From positions 170,854,700-170,918,699 of the forward strand of contig CAKMRJ010005634.1 of assembly GCA_928212115.1 (NCBI GenBank): DNA of 64,000 nt, written 5' to 3'. Positions 1-12,131 of this stretch are shown here, one piece after another. Source of the DNA: Lactuca virosa. Lineage: Eukaryota > Streptophyta > Magnoliopsida > Asterales > Asteraceae. A program made the position numbers and the translations under genes. The notes beneath the pieces were generated by a model. The model was not told the origin of the DNA. It saw nothing but the letters and a program-made list of their open reading frames with translations, and did no database searches. Numbering within the stretch: the first letter of the stretch is position 1; each line of letters starts with the position of its first letter.

Positions 1-300
1 GATGAGCTTAGTCGGATCCACAACACCTTTCACGTATCGCAATTGCGAAAGTGCATTATGGATCAGGAGGCAGTGGTATCTTTAGATGACATTTAGGTCG
101 ATCAGCGCCTGAATTATGTTGAGAGGCCCGTGGCTATTCTGGAGAGGAAAATAAAGGTTCTACGGAACAAAGAGATACCTTTGATAAAGGTACAGTGGGA
201 GCACCGAAGAGGGTCCGAGTGGACGTGGGAGCCAGAGGCAGAAATGCGGGAGCACTATCCGGAGTTGTTCACCGCAGCAAACTTCGAGGACGAAGTCTAG
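1..300 (+). pseudogene. Chromovirus E1 integrase C-terminus and chromodomain-like tail (3' end of pol)
   Basis: Reading frame 1 gives the end of a Ty3/gypsy polyprotein. The segment DELSRIHNTFHVSQLRKC is the conserved region after the integrase core. It is followed by the VERPVAILERKIKVLRNKEI block and a tail rich in W and E ending EDEV*, the chromodomain-like end typical of Tekay/Del chromoviruses. A TAG stop at 94-96 interrupts the frame, so this copy is dead. The stop at 298-300 matches the homologous position in E2 (9,319-9,321) and E3 (35,120-35,122). The rest of the element lies left of the window. A polypurine tract at about 305-317 and the 3' LTR follow directly. Confidence 0.9.
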
Positions 301-2775
301 TTCGAGTGGGGGAGAATTGTAAAGCCCCGATTCTCAAGTATTTATTTTGTTATAAGACTTTATTGATTTCAAGGTCTACTTGACGAGTTGGTTGCCCTGA
401 CTCGTCGAGTAGCAGCGGGTTGGTCCACGCGTTTAACTGAGCTACTCGCTGAGTCCAAGAAGGGACTCGACGAGTAGGAGTTGGAGGATGAAACCCTAAT
501 TTCCGGCAAGTCCGATGTAGATTGTCGTAGACTCGACGAGTCATCTAGGGTTTTCCCAACCTTTGGACACACGTGAACTTGGCGAGTTGCAAGGGTAACT
601 CGACGAGTTGGCCAAGGAGTTCACGGCCACCAACAATAGGAACTCAACGAGTCACTCAAGTGACTCGGCGAGTTATGCAAGGAAGTCGACGAGTGGCTGG
701 TTGTACTCGACGAGTTCAGGTCAACATGGATTGTTGATTTTGACAATTAACTTTGACTTTGACCAAGGGTTGACTATTGGACTTCTGGGGCATTTTGGGA
801 ATTTATGAACATGGTTGGGTGGCAAATATAGGTGGTGGAGTTTGAGGCGGTGATCCGAGAGTTGAGCTTATCCTTCGAGTCAACAATTGCGAAGTGAGTT
901 ATCCTTACTATACTAAGGGGTCTAAGGCACCAATGACGGCCCATTGGATATGATTTCCTAGCAGTTGGTAGTATGTTGAGTATGAGTTGGTGTTGCATGA
1001 TAGTGTTGGATAAGGTGTCTAAGTCCATAACTATATTTGGTATGTACTTGACCCGGCTTGGCATGGTCCATTTGGGTTGCTCGACATCTCAACAATTGGA
1101 TAGACAAAATGAGAAAAAAAGACACTTATGGTTTGTTAATATATTATAAGTTCTAATATATTAATATGAAATCGTATTATTTAATTAGTGTTGATCAAGA
1201 ATTAATTTGGAATTAATTTTTTGATCAAAAGAGACTAATTAAATATATGGGGATTGATTTGTAAATCATTCATTCTTATGTAGCGGGCTTATGGTTCATG
1301 ATTCACTTGATTGGGCTATGTGACAACCCAAACTATTTGGGCCAGGCAAGTCTAAATAGTAACCCTATTACCATAAGAACCTTGAAAACCATGAGAGCAT
1401 AAGTGCATGTATAAGGAAGTATACACTTTGAAGGTCACATATAAGGTAAACCTTTGGAAAAATAGACAAGTTAAGCCAGACAAAATGGTGCAAATAGATT
1501 GGAATTCAATCTACAATGCAATCAAACAAAGATCACATGGTGTAGACACAAGAGCTTCAAATTATGTCACAGTTTGAACACTTGAATTATAAGGACAATA
1601 TATTTGAGTTTACTATTAGCTAAGGCCATAAACACTCCCATAGGACCCACCTAAGACCATGAACACCTTTAGAAACATCCATGACCGTGAACTACTACCA
1701 AGGAGGAACTTAGGCCTTGAACACCTTCAATTGTAGGAATCTTGGCCGTAAACTACTTTCAATAAGACACTTTGGCCGTAAACCCCTCCCCATGCCACCT
1801 TTATGCCATAAACTCAAGGGGGAAAAATCTTAGGGGCATAAACACTATCCTAGGCAACATCTAGGCCGTAAACCCCATAAAGACTCCAATACTTGACCAT
1901 AAACACATTCCTAGGAAGTCTACTAGGCTGTGAACACTTAGATATTTTAAGTGTTTACGAATTATGAGTTGTATTTGGCCATTTTTCCATGCAATCTCGA
2001 ATATTTATGAATTAGCCAACAGTCCTCCAAGCAAGCATCACTTCAACCCCACACTCTTACCAAGGAACGAAAACCTTTCTCTCTTCTTCCTTTAGGGGTG
2101 TAAACTACTCCTCATTGTGTCCCGTTTTACCTTATTCACATTCTGTGAACTCCAAAAATTCTCTCTAACGTATGCAAGCTCCAAGTTTCATTTTCTTCAA
2201 GCAATTTCCTAATCCTTGTAAGTGTTTCAAGTCTTGGTTAGTAATTCTCCATATTATCTTGTTTAAATTCCTCATAGTTACACATGAAGTATGTGTTAAT
2301 ATTCTTAGGAAGATCCAAGGTTCAAAGAGTTATCAAACTCTTAAAGTGTTAGGACTTGAAACTTCTCATCACCTCTCCAAAATCACCCACCAAATCAAAC
2401 CAAGGTGAGCTTCATACCCCTATCTTTTGAGTTTTCATTGATTTTGGGGGAGAATACAAGTCAAGGGTCTTGTGAAATTTTAGTATAATCGCTTGTTTAT
2501 GCATGTATTTTATGATTTATGTGCCTAAAGTTTTGAACTCTATATATTGGTTCAAGAACTCGAGATTTTTAGCAAGTCTCAAGGTTTTGAACTATGTATC
2601 ACAAATTATATGCTAGAAATACAAAAACTAACATGTTTATGAAATATAGATCATAAATTGCTATGTTAAGAACCACAAGGATTTGCTTAAAAAATGTGCT
2701 TAAACAAGTCGTTGAACATAATATTTTGAAAGCGGGTAAAATATGGAAATAATGATATTTTGGGGACCATTTTCG

Positions 2776-2778
<3 letters not shown>

Positions 2779-2855
<77 letters not shown>
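2779..2855. repeat. (TA)n microsatellite
   Basis: An almost perfect AT dinucleotide run of about 77 bp within the 3.1-kb LTR. A second run is at about 3240-3305. Confidence 0.95.
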
Positions 2856-2858
<3 letters not shown>

Positions 2859-3239
2859 ACCATTTTGGAAAAATGGAATAAAATTTAAGAATTATTGAAC
2901 ACCTCAATTTTTAAAGGACCAAAAATGAAATTTTTGGATAAACAATGGCCTTTTTGAATATTTTCATAAATATAAGTCTAAAACGAACATTTTAGAAGAA
3001 ATTGGCCATTTTCAATAATTCACCTAGTTTTGAACCACTTATGACACCTTTTGACAAATATGGTTCTTATCTGATAATTTATAAAAAGAAGGGCCATTTT
3101 TGCCAATATCGACAATATTGGATCATTTTTGATAAATATGATTCAATTAGAACAATTATTGTTATTTATTAAATAACGGATCTCATCGATTTGCTCAAAA
3201 ACCTGTTGGTATTCTAGTCAGACGAATCTCAAAAGTACC

Positions 3240-3240
3240 T

Positions 3241-3305
<65 letters not shown>
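3240..3305. repeat. (TA)n microsatellite
   Basis: AT dinucleotide run with two phase breaks, in the same LTR as the run at 2779-2855. Confidence 0.93.
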
Positions 3306-3728
3306 AGTGTACGTATAAAGTCCTATAAAGAGTTATAACCAGAGTCTCCTGGAGGGAGAGCGAGAATTTGTGTATATATCTATACGGGGTTGACACCCCG
3401 CACCTTCGCTGTTCGATACAGCTAGACCGGCTAGTCTAGGGTGACAAATGTCTTTAATCGATTTGGGCGCCTGAGAAACGCCAAGACAGGCCTACGTCAT
3501 ATTAGTATGGTATAACGACTCACTAGAATATGATAATGTACTTAGAAATTTATGTAAGGAAAACCTCATAAATAAATTGGCACATTGTGCTGACTACCCC
3601 TATGCATGGTAGTGATGGTCCGCATTCGTTGTGTTGACCGTCCATTTACATTGCGCAAAATGTCCACAATCGCCTGTTGATTTCTCACACCTCTCAAGTA
3701 TTAGGGTTTTAATACTACTATTTTACAC

Positions 3729-4090
3729 ATAAGAAAATATAGGATTTTCTGGGGAAAACGATTGTATATGATTTCGAAAAACGATAAACTAACACACACA
3801 TATGCAAGTATACTCAATTGGAAACAGAACTTACGATTATTTTATATAAGAAAATATAGGATTTTCTGGGGAAAACGATTGTATACGATTTCGAAAAACG
3901 ATAAACTAACGCACACATATGCAAGTATACCCAATTGGAAAAAGAACTTACGATTATTTTATACAAGAAAATATAGGATTTTCTGGAGAAAACGATCTCA
4001 CACTTTCGAAAGATGATAAACTACAACACACACACATGAAACTATACTAGACAGAAAACAATACTTACAACTGTTTTGACAAGAAAACAC
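3729..4090 (+). repeat. About 118-bp tandem repeat, three copies (third degenerate)
   Basis: Each unit starts AAGAAAATATAGGATTTTCTG and ends near CGATTATTTTATA. Copies begin at about 3730, 3848 and 3965. The first two are nearly identical; the third has drifted. The repeat makes a spurious open frame. It lies inside the putative LTR intron (2405-4197). Confidence 0.85.
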
Positions 4091-5469
4091 TGGAATTTTC
4101 TGGATTTCTAAACTATCACAAAGTTTTATACGAAAATGCTTATGAACTCACCAACATATTATATGTTGATGCTTTTCAAAACGACTTGTATTCTCAGGGA
4201 TCTAGTAAGCAGATAATCACCACGATCGAGGACTGGCGTCGCTACATTATTTTATTGCTACTTTTGTTATTTCGTGTTTAACTTTTAAACAGAACAAGTA
4301 TTGTAAACATTGTAAGTTTAATATTAATGTGTGATGTTTGGATTTGCTATGTTTCATTTATATTCAATTGTTATGATACTGCATAATGAAGTCACCTGCC
4401 TCCAGACGTTTCCGCCGTCTGGTCTGGGGGTGTGACAGGCTAGGACCCATTGGGTGCTCCATGGATACTCCATGGAGGTTATAACCCATGGATCATGGGG
4501 GAAATGAAAATCCATGCGCATTAGGGTTTACATGGTGTAACCCTACATGTGACAATATATAAGCAACCTCATATGGAGCAAAATCGGGCACTAATGCAAG
4601 ACAAGGAGGGCTAGCCGATTTTGTGATCAAAGTGTTCTTCTCTCAAGTTATTCCAAGAGTTGTAGGTGTTGTGTGAAACATTTGAGGCATCACATTTGGG
4701 GTGCTAGGCTCACAAGGTCTTAAGGAATCAAAGCTACAAGAAAGGTATGTTATTCTACTAGTTTTTTACATTACAAGTACCACATGCCATGCTAGTTAGG
4801 ATGAGAACCTTGGAAAATCAAATTTGCATGAATATTAGAGAAAACATAGATCCAAGGTTTCTAGGGTTGCATGTACACCATAGGAGTGTTAGAATGCTCA
4901 AAACCCATCAGATAGTTGCGATGCCAGTTAGGTAGATCTGTAGGACTACCTGTAGTATCATGTGATTATCTGTATGTGCATTAGTTGTGTTATATGTCGA
5001 CATATTATGTGAGATGGGTTGTGGTGATACTGCTCCGTGCGGTAACCAACAAACCCGAGAGCATTCCAGATATGAGCTGAGGGAGACTCGTACTGTGGGC
5101 TCGGTGGCAATCCAGATGTGAGCTGTGGGCCCGGAAGGCAATCCAGACTCATACTGTGGGCCCAGGGGGGTAATCCAGTTTGTAAAGTTGTGGACCCAGT
5201 ATATGCTGTTATTCATATATATGTTATGTGCAATGTATCGGTATTTTAGGGGAACTCAGTAAGCTATCAGGCTTATAATGTTAGTTTATTGTTTCAGGTA
5301 CATCAGGGGATCACGGCAAGGCGAATGCATGATCATACAGCTCCTCGTGTTTTGTTTATGTTTATGGGAAAACTCTGATATAGACTATTTTGAAAACGAA
5401 TCTGTAATAACTGTTGGTTTTAAATGTTTTGAAAAGTTTTAAATTGGCTTGAACTTTATGGGTGTTACA

Positions 5470-5922
5470 AGAAGGCCCGTGAGCGGGAGATAGAGTTGGA
5501 GTTCCGCACCAAGCGGAAGCCCGATCAGGCACAAACAGCAGTAGGTCAGGCTAAAAAGCCTAAGACCTCGGATTCTTCAAGTAGGGGCCAGCAGGGTCGT
5601 GGCCGGTGTGCCAAGTGCGGTAAACCGCACAGTGGGGTTTGTCGGATAGCGGGCTCAGGATGTTACGCATACGGCCAGCCGGGTCACTTGAGCAGGGATT
5701 GCCCCAAGAAGAGCCTAATTTGTTTCCACTTCAACCAGACTGGCCATAAAAAGGTCGATTGTCTGAGGTTTCAGGGAGGAGGAGGAGCAGTTCCGGCGCC
5801 TACGCCCGCCACAATGAGGATTAATGATGGCCGCCCTGATAAGGCGGATGCTCCAGCGATGAAGAGCCGTACATTTTAGTTGACTACCGAGGAGGATCGG
5901 GCAGCGCCAGACGTCGTGGCTG
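5470..5922 (+). pseudogene. Chromovirus E2 gag, C-terminal half with zinc knuckles
   Basis: The frame resumes in mid-gag with KAREREIELEF, homologous to ARERELDLEMER in E3 (minus strand near 38,930). A basic linker leads into CCHC-type knuckles: CAKCGKPHSGVC, CYAYGQPGHLSRDC and CFHFNQTGHKKVDC. In the last two the second Cys is changed (to Tyr and Phe), which should weaken zinc and RNA binding. A TAG at 5877-5879 replaces the Gln codon found in E3. Gag would coat genomic RNA in the cytoplasmic particle. The N-terminal half is left of the window, cut off by E1. Confidence 0.85.
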
Positions 5923-5992
5923 TTACGTGTTTTATCCTTCCTTCTGGATATTGATTTGTATTTCTTATGTATATATATGTGCTCATGTATAG
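5923..5992 (+). other. Putative gag-protease intron of E2 (degraded donor)
   Basis: A 70-nt T-rich stretch with no coding similarity separates the end of gag (DVVA) from the protease start (FLVNG). It ends with a good acceptor, ATGTATAG. The donor context is CTG|TTACGTG, which seems to have lost one G compared with the clean GTATGT donor in E3 (38,491). Removing it keeps the frame. This is inferred by comparison of the two copies; no transcript evidence is available here. Confidence 0.55.
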
Positions 5993-6259
5993 GGACCTTT
6001 TTGGTCAATGGTATGTCGGCTCACGTTCTATTCGATTCGGGTGCTACCCGATTGTTTGTATCTCTTGCGCTTAGCAAGAAGTTCCGGTTTGCGCCGGGGA
6101 CTTTGGATTCCCGACTTGAGGTTGATATTGCGGACGACCGCACGTGAGTGCTATGAGGGTGTATTGGGACTGTGTTTTGAATGTGCTTGGGAGAGGTTTC
6201 GTGTTGATCTAGTCCCGATACTGTTGCGAGGACAGAAGGTGATCGTCAGGATCGACTAG
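5993..6259 (+). pseudogene. E2 aspartic protease
   Basis: Retropepsin-type protease that would cut the Gag-Pol polyprotein. FLVNG leads to the active-site triplet in VLFDSGATRLFVS. The first frame runs to a stop at 6145-6147. The continuing homology (FRVDLVPI...KVIVRID) is in another frame, so a frameshift lies near 6140-6150. A TAG at 6257-6259 replaces the Trp codon normally found before LGANG. Confidence 0.85.
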
Positions 6260-7835
6260 TTGGGGGCCAATGGGACCATGATCGATTGCGAGCGCCAGTT
6301 GGTGAGGGTTCGAACCCCAAGTGGGGGAGAACTGGTTATTCATGGAGAGAAGGCCTCGCAGGGGCCAACCCTCTGTTCCGCTACGAGGGCTAGGAGACTT
6401 CTTCAGCAGGGTTGTTCAGGATTTCTGGCATATATATCGGATACGAGGGTTGAGACCACGACGGATTTGGGCAGTGTACCGGTTGTACAGGAGTTTCAGG
6501 ATGTTTTTCCCGAGGAGTTATCTGGAGTGCCTACGGAGAGGCTGGTGGAGTTTCACATTGATTTAGTGTCGGGTGCTGCTCCGATAGCGAAGGCACCATA
6601 CCGGCTAGCTCCGCCCGAGATGCAGGAGCTATCTACGCAGCTTCAGGAGCTGCTAGACCGAGGGTTTATCCGTCCGAGCCGTTCCCCGTGGGGAGCACTG
6701 ATCATGTTCGTGAAGAAGAAGGACGGGTCACACAGATGTGTATTGATTATCGAGAGCTGAAAAAATTAATGGTGAAAAACCGTTATCCGTTACCGAGGAT
6801 CGATGATTTGTTCGATCAGCTGCAGGGTGTGTCTTGGTTTTCCAAGATTGATATTTGGTCGGGGTACCATCAGATGAGAATTCGGGAGGAGGATATACCA
6901 AAGACAACTTTTAGGACTCGGTATGGGCACTATGAGTTTGTGGTGATGCCATTCAGGCTCACCAATTCCCCAGCAGCGTTCATGGATCTCATGAACAGGG
7001 TGTGCAGACCGATGTTGGATCGGTCAGTGATCGTTTTTATTGATGATATTCTGGTCTATTCTAATACCAAGGAGCAGAATGAACAACATCTGAGGGAGGT
7101 ATTAGAGACACTCAGAGCGGAGAGGCTTTATGCCAAGTTCTACAAGTGTGATTTCTGGCTGCGAGAGGTACAGTTTTTGGGGCACATCATCAACCAAGAG
7201 GGTATTTTGGTTGATCCAACCAAGATTGAGGTAGTGATGCGGTGGGAAGTGCCGAAGAATGCATTAGAGATACGTAGCTTCTTGGGTCTAGCAGGGTACT
7301 ATTGGAGATTCATTCACGATTTCTCCAAGATTGTGGTGCCTTTGACTCGGTTGACCAAGAAGAATGCGAATTTTAGGTGGGGCCTAAATCAGCAGTTGGC
7401 TTTTGATACCTTGAGACAGAGGTTATGTGAGGCCCCAATTTTAGCATTACCCGATGGGTTGGATGATTTGGTGGTGTACTGTGATTCGTCTATCATAGGG
7501 TTAGGCGATGTATTGATGCAGAGAGGGCATATGATCGCGTACGCCTCGAGGCAGTTGAAGCCTCACGAGGCGAACTACCCCACTCACGACCTGGAATTGG
7601 GGGCAGTGGTGTTTTCCCTCAAGATTTGGAGGCAGTATTTGTATGGAGTTCGGTGCACCATTTTCACTGATCACAAAAGTTTGAAGTATTTGATGGATCA
7701 CCAGAACCTGAACATGCGGCAGAGGAGGTGGTTGGATATACTGAAAGATTATGATTGCGAGATCTTGTACCATCCAGGGAAGCCCAATATAGTGGCCGAT
7801 GCTTTGAGCCGCAAGACGGCGGGTTCCCCGATTGG
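6260..7835 (+). pseudogene. E2 reverse transcriptase and RNase H
   Basis: Chromovirus RT-RNase H. The linker VELVIHGE-like region and the RT entry FRIDLVPGAAPIAKAPYR-like block are visible at 6340-6620 (here FHIDLVSGAAPIAKAPYR). A frameshift near 6715-6740, in the KKDGSHRC/QMCIDYRELK region, moves the frame. The catalytic motif FIDDILVYS is intact at about 7036-7062, with both Asp codons at 7042-7047. The thumb (FLGHIIN), RNase H start (VVYCDSS), TDHKSLKYLMD and DALSRK follow in order. Apart from the frameshift this 1.4-kb segment is open, so the copy is moderately young. It lies downstream of protease and upstream of integrase, the Ty3/gypsy order. Confidence 0.92.
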
Positions 7836-9321
7836 GAACATTTGCTTGAGGATGACAGTGATCTCTCCTTTGTTGGATTTGATCAAGCAAGCTCAATTGG
7901 AGGGTGTGAAGAAGGAGAATTGGAAGATAGAGCGGATTCGGGGTCAGTATCCCTTGTTTATTCAGGATAGCCAAGGTCTTCTGACAAAGTGTGGACGGGT
8001 GTGGGTACCGGTGACTGGGGGAGTGAGACAGAAGATATTGGAGGAGTCACACAAGTCCAAGTTCTCTATACATCCCGGGGCTACAAAAATGTATAGAGAT
8101 ATGAGATTGAGCTATTGGTAGCCCTGCATGAAGCGGGAGATTGCTTGGTTCGTGGACCGGTGCTTGACCTACAGGAAGGTCAAGACCGAACATCAGTAGC
8201 CGCATGATAAGGTTCAGCCGCTACCCATTCCCATGTGGACGTGGGGAGAGATCACTATGGACTTCATCACGAAGTTACCGAGGACAGCGAGGGGCGTGGA
8301 CGCCATATGGGTTATTGTGGATAGGCTGACGAAAAGTGCCCACTCTATTCTGATCTCCGAGAGCATCTCCGCTGAAAAATTGGTGGATATTCACATGCGA
8401 GAGGTGGTAGCTAGGCACGGGGTGCCAGTTTCAGTAGTCTTGGACTGGGATTTTCGATATACATCTAGATTTTGGAAGAAGTTCCACGAGGAACTGTGCA
8501 CTCAGTTACATTTCATCACATCGTACCACCCCCAGACAGTTGGCCAGAGTGAGAGGACGATCCAGACACTAGAGGATATGCTTTGGGGATGCGTGTTGAT
8601 TTTGGAGGGAGTTGGGATACATACCTCCCAAAAGCAGAGTTTTCATATAATAATAGTTATCATGCTAGTATCGACCGACCACCGTTCGAGATGTTATATA
8701 GTCGAAGGTGTAGGACCCCGATTTGTTGGGGAGAGGTTGGACACCGACTCATGGGGAGCACTGAAGTAGTGCTCAAGACTACCGGGCTGTTTCAGTAGGT
8801 GCGCGACCGGATGCGAGTCGCACAGAGCTGTCAGAAAAGCTATGCTGACCGACGGCGATCGGATCTTGAGTTCCAGGTGGGGGACTTTGTGTTACTAAAA
8901 GTATCACCATGGAAGGGTGTCATTAGGTTTTGGAAGAGGGGAAAGTTAGGGCCCCGATATATTGGACCGTTCAGGATTATTTCCCGGGTAGGCAAGGTGG
9001 ACTATTGTTTGGATCTGCCGGACGAGCTTAGTCAGATACACAACACCTTCCATGTGTCTCAGCTTCGGAAGTGTGTCACATACGAGGCCGCGGTGGTTTC
9101 TCTGGACGTCATTCAGGTGGACGAGAGCCTGAACTACATTGAGAGGCCTGTCGAGATTCTAGATAGGAAGACCAAGGTTCTTCGAAACAAGGAGGTGAAG
9201 TTAGTAAATGTGCAATGACATCACCGAAGGGGATCTGAATGGAGATGGGAGCCGGAGGATCAAAATGCGAGATCATTATCCGGACTTATTTGCATTAGAA
9301 GACTTCGAGGACGAAGTCTAG
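7836..9321 (+). pseudogene. E2 integrase with chromodomain-like C-terminus
   Basis: The zinc-binding HHCC part begins near 7950. His residues are in ESHKSKFSIHPG, but the Cys pair reads CLTYRK, so one Cys is lost. Stops occur at 8119-8121 and 8197-8199, both probably former Trp or Gln codons. The core shows TMDFITKLP, VVLDWDFRYTSRFW and QSERTIQTLED, so the D,D,E triad is present although the second block is altered. The frame shifts near 8600 and a stop follows at 8796-8798. The C-terminal GPY/F region (GKLGPRYIGPFRII) and the ILDRKTKVLRNKEV chromodomain-like block follow, with another early stop at 9216-9218. The ancestral stop is at 9319-9321. Confidence 0.9.
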
Positions 9322-9323
9322 TT

Positions 9324-9338
9324 CAAGTGGGGGAGATT
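9324..9338 (+). other. Polypurine tract of E2
   Basis: AAGTGGGGGAGA directly precedes the LTR start TGTAACACC. It is the expected plus-strand priming site and is nearly identical to those of E1 (about 305-317) and E3 (35,103-35,116, minus). Confidence 0.85.
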
Positions 9339-11289
9339 TGTAACACCTATTCCATGTATTATTTAATTTTCTAAGTTTTAGGGTTTTGTGTTGGGACAAG
9401 ACGAGGTTGGGGAGCTCCAACTCTTCAAGTATAGATCATTTATGAGGACGCAGGATCTAAGACCTACTCAACGAGTTGAAAGGGCCAACTCGATGAGTAG
9501 GTGCTGTAAAGGAAAAACCCTAATTTTAGGGTTTGCACCCTATATAATCTCCTTAAGAACCTTGAGGCTGACCTTCCATCCGCCTCCAAACCCTAAGAAC
9601 GTTTGTGCTAAACCCTAATCCCCATTCTCTCTCATATTGTGAGCTAGAGTGACTTGTGGAGCTTAAGAAGAAGAAGATAGTGAGAAGAAGGAAAAGATCC
9701 AACAAACAAATCCCTCACTCTTGAGCTTGACCATCTTGTGGACTGTTGTGAGTCTTCAAGATTTGATTTGTATCTTAGAATATGGCTAGATCTTGAGTTT
9801 ACTCTTCATTTCCTATCATTCTTCTTGATTGCATGCATGGGGTTTATAAAGTTTGCAACTTTATGAATCTACAGGAAAAAATGGTCCCAAGGTGGGCTAG
9901 ATCTAGCTTTTGGTCAAGCAAGGATGCCATGTAAGGGTTTTTAGAGTATATTTCCCCTTTTTGGCCATTTTGACTTCAAGACCTACATTGGACATGCATA
10001 TCCATAAATCCTCCATCTTTGGAACGTTTTGAGGACTAGAAACTCTTCTGGAAAGGAGGGATTCCAGATCCCTAGAGTCTTGGACCACATGGCTAAGCTT
10101 TTGAGATTTCCAACCTTTGTTAAGGGCCTTAGAGCATTCGGAGTGGTTCTAGAGGATAAAGTTGGAAACCTTATCCTTATAGACAGCTTTAGGTTTCAGA
10201 TCTAAGCCCTGGAGTCCCTGCATTCGACGTATCATCGAAATAAGCAAACAGGGGGGACTCGACGAGTTGCCCTGGAAAGTCGACGAGTTGGATCGAGTTT
10301 CCCCGTCTGAATTGACATTGAGTGAACTCGTCGAGTCGATGAGACAACTCGGCGAGTTGGCTAGAATTTGTCCCATTTTTCTGGACTCTGAAGGAACTCG
10401 ACGAGTTGCTGGATGCACTCGACGAGTTGGGGTCAACATGGACTGTTGACCTTGACTTTGACCAGGGTTGACTAGAGCTGACTCTGAGGGTATTTATGGT
10501 ATTTTGGGATTGTGACAAGTTAATCACATGATGCTTATAGGTAGTTGAGTTGGAGCTGTGCGTTGGGACTTATTGGATCTTATATTGTCAGTTCAACATT
10601 CATGAGAGGTGAGTCTCCTCACCATACCAATGGGTCCAAGGCACCAAGGCCGGCCCATTATGTGATATGTGGTACACTAGTTGATGTAGAGATATATGGT
10701 ATGATAGTTAGCTATATGCTAGTTATTATGTGATACTTGCAGGGAAGACCATGGGGGAGCCCATGGTACTTGGATATAAGACCATGTGGGGGAGCCCATG
10801 GCTTGTCAGCTCAAGACCATGGGGGAGCCCATGGAACTTGGATAAAAGACCATGTGGGGGATCCTATGGCTTGTCAGCTAAAGACCATGGGGGGGAGCCC
10901 ATGGCACTTCGGTGTAAAGACCATATGGGGGAGCCCATGGCATCCTTATATGTTTTTATGCATGGCTTATGTGGTTTATGTAGCGTTTATAGCTAATATG
11001 ATTATGTGACTATGTGGATTATGTGGGGTATGCTCTGGGGAACTCACTAAGCATTAGCTTACAGTTTGTGGATTTGTTGCAGGTAAATCTGAGCCTAAGG
11101 GCAAGGGAAAGGCTTGATGACGCGACATGCACTCTCTCTCAGGCATTTTTATGGGACACTCTAATGATTGGAATAATATTGTTATTGTTATGAATTTGAA
11201 AACAAATGTATTTGAGATTTTATGGTTTATGGAAAGTGTTTTTGACTATTTAAAAGTGAATTTGTTTTTTTGAAAATTGGTTTGTTACA
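9339..11289 (+). repeat. 3' LTR of chromovirus E2
   Basis: A 1,951-bp LTR from TGTAACACC to GGTTTGTTACA. Pseudo-palindromes ACTCRNCGAGT lie at 9467-9500 and in three pairs at 10257-10430. A TATA-like CCCTATATAATC is at about 9539-9550. A donor-like AGAG|GTGAGTC begins at 10609 and an acceptor-like TTGTTGCAG ends at 11082, preceded by GGGGAACTCACTAAGC; a minisatellite lies between them. The 5' LTR is left of the window. Confidence 0.9.
10737..10945 (+). repeat. Palindromic minisatellite in the E2 LTR
   Basis: About five copies of a roughly 42-bp unit built on AAGACCATG(T)GGGGGAGCCCATGG, which is itself nearly palindromic (CCATGG...CCATGG). It lies inside the putative LTR intron 10609-11082. 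Confidence 0.88.
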
Positions 11290-12131
11290 CTGAGCGTACT
11301 CCAATCCTCGCAGTTGACCACCGTCGGGGTGGTTGACCGAGTACGCGGGGCATACCCTCGCACCCTTCAAAATCAAATAAGTGGTTAATGGCTTAAGCAC
11401 TTAAGTCCATATTTCAGTTCCAAGGCTCAAATACACTCTAGAGTCATAAATTTTCTAACTTTATGACTTTACATGCCCATTAAGTGCTTAAATCAAGGTC
11501 TTAATCCATTAAGACCTTCTACAAGATGCATGGAGCAAAAATAACCATTGGGACTTCATTTTTATGGCTTAGGACCCCTCCTAGGGTTTGAAAGGACAAC
11601 TCAAATCATCAAGAACATGACATGCTCAAGATAAGACAATTGGGACCAAAAATTATCACTAAAACACCCATGTATAGATCTACAAGATTAAAAGATCAAG
11701 ATGCAAGCTTTATACCTTTGAAGGGTTGCAAATGAAGAGGAAATCCAAGATCCAAAGTGCTTCACTCTCCAAAGATGATCTTGGCTTCCTTTATTCTTCT
11801 TCTAATCACACAAACACACACATTTACATTAGAAATGGCTTCACAATGAGGACTAGGGCTTCAAACACGAATGAGAGGGTGGAGGCTGAGAAGGTAAAGG
11901 GAAATGAGGCCATAAGGATGCTTAAATACCAGCCAAACCCTAAAAATTAGGGTTTCCTCATTTAGCAAGTACGCCCAACGTACACCATGTACGCATGGCG
12001 TAATCTGAAGCTTAATTACTAAAATGCCATTAAGGCGCTTTTTGCATATGATTCTTGAACTTTTGGACCAATTGCAATATAAATAAACTAAAGTGTTGAA
12101 ATTTGAAGTACATTAACATCTGGATGTTACA
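11290..12131 (-). repeat. Truncated LTR of the GTACGC-palindrome type (host of E2)
   Basis: The right end reads CTGGATGTTACA. Motifs AGTACGCCCAACGTAC and GAGTACGCGGGGC are of the type seen in LTRs at 28537-30734 and in LTR2. The text matches the right half of a minus-oriented chromovirus LTR. It starts exactly at the E2 LTR end, so E2 probably inserted here and the left half lies outside the window. Confidence 0.65.

Larger units (their letters stand above)
1319..4437 (+). repeat. Solo LTR of a 3.1-kb LTR family (copy 1), TSD GGCTA
   Basis: The ends are TGTGACAACCC and GGGGGTGTGACA. A perfect 5-bp duplication GGCTA lies at 1314-1318 and 4438-4442. A second, inverted and diverged copy is at 17219-20465. 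The first kilobase has a loose repeat around GGCCGTAAAC (about 1620-1930). A donor-like CAAG|GTGAGC at 2401-2410 and an acceptor-like TTCTCAG at 4191-4197, preceded by GAACTCACC, bracket two TA arrays and a tandem repeat. No protein-coding sequence is recognised. The parent family is not clear to me. Confidence 0.85.
1004..4910 (+). repeat. Ty1/copia solo LTR (itself split), TSD GATAG
   Basis: It starts TGTTGGATAAGGTG and ends AAACCCATCA. The 5-bp duplication GATAG lies at 999-1003 and 4911-4915. Without the nested 3.1-kb LTR it is about 0.78 kb, has a TATA-like stretch (ACAATATATAAGC) near 4551-4563, and has the terminal style of copia LTRs. No copia coding sequence adjoins it, so it is a solo LTR. 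It interrupts the E1 LTR exactly within the sequence GTTGCAT-GATAG-TTGCG. Confidence 0.85.
318..5469 (+). repeat. 3' LTR of chromovirus E1, split by nested insertions
   Basis: The LTR begins TGTAAAGCCCC just after the tract AGTGGGGGAGAAT and ends GGGTGTTACA at 5469. Removing the copia insertion (1004-4910 plus one duplicated GATAG) leaves about 1.24 kb. The left part carries many ACTCGNCGAGT pseudo-palindromes (about 380-715). A GTGAGT donor-like site at 894 and a TTTCAG|GTA acceptor-like site ending at 5297 flank the insertion. A short degenerate repeat around GGGCTCGGTGGCAATCCAGA lies at about 5090-5190. After 5469 the sequence passes directly into mid-gag of E2, so E1 probably inserted into E2. 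The predicted target duplication is AGAAG at 5470-5474; its partner is outside the window. Confidence 0.85.

Noticed and set aside
10730..11009. Two overlapping Gly/Trp-rich frames of 88-90 codons
   Set aside because: They are translations of the CCATGGGGGAGCCCATGG minisatellite.
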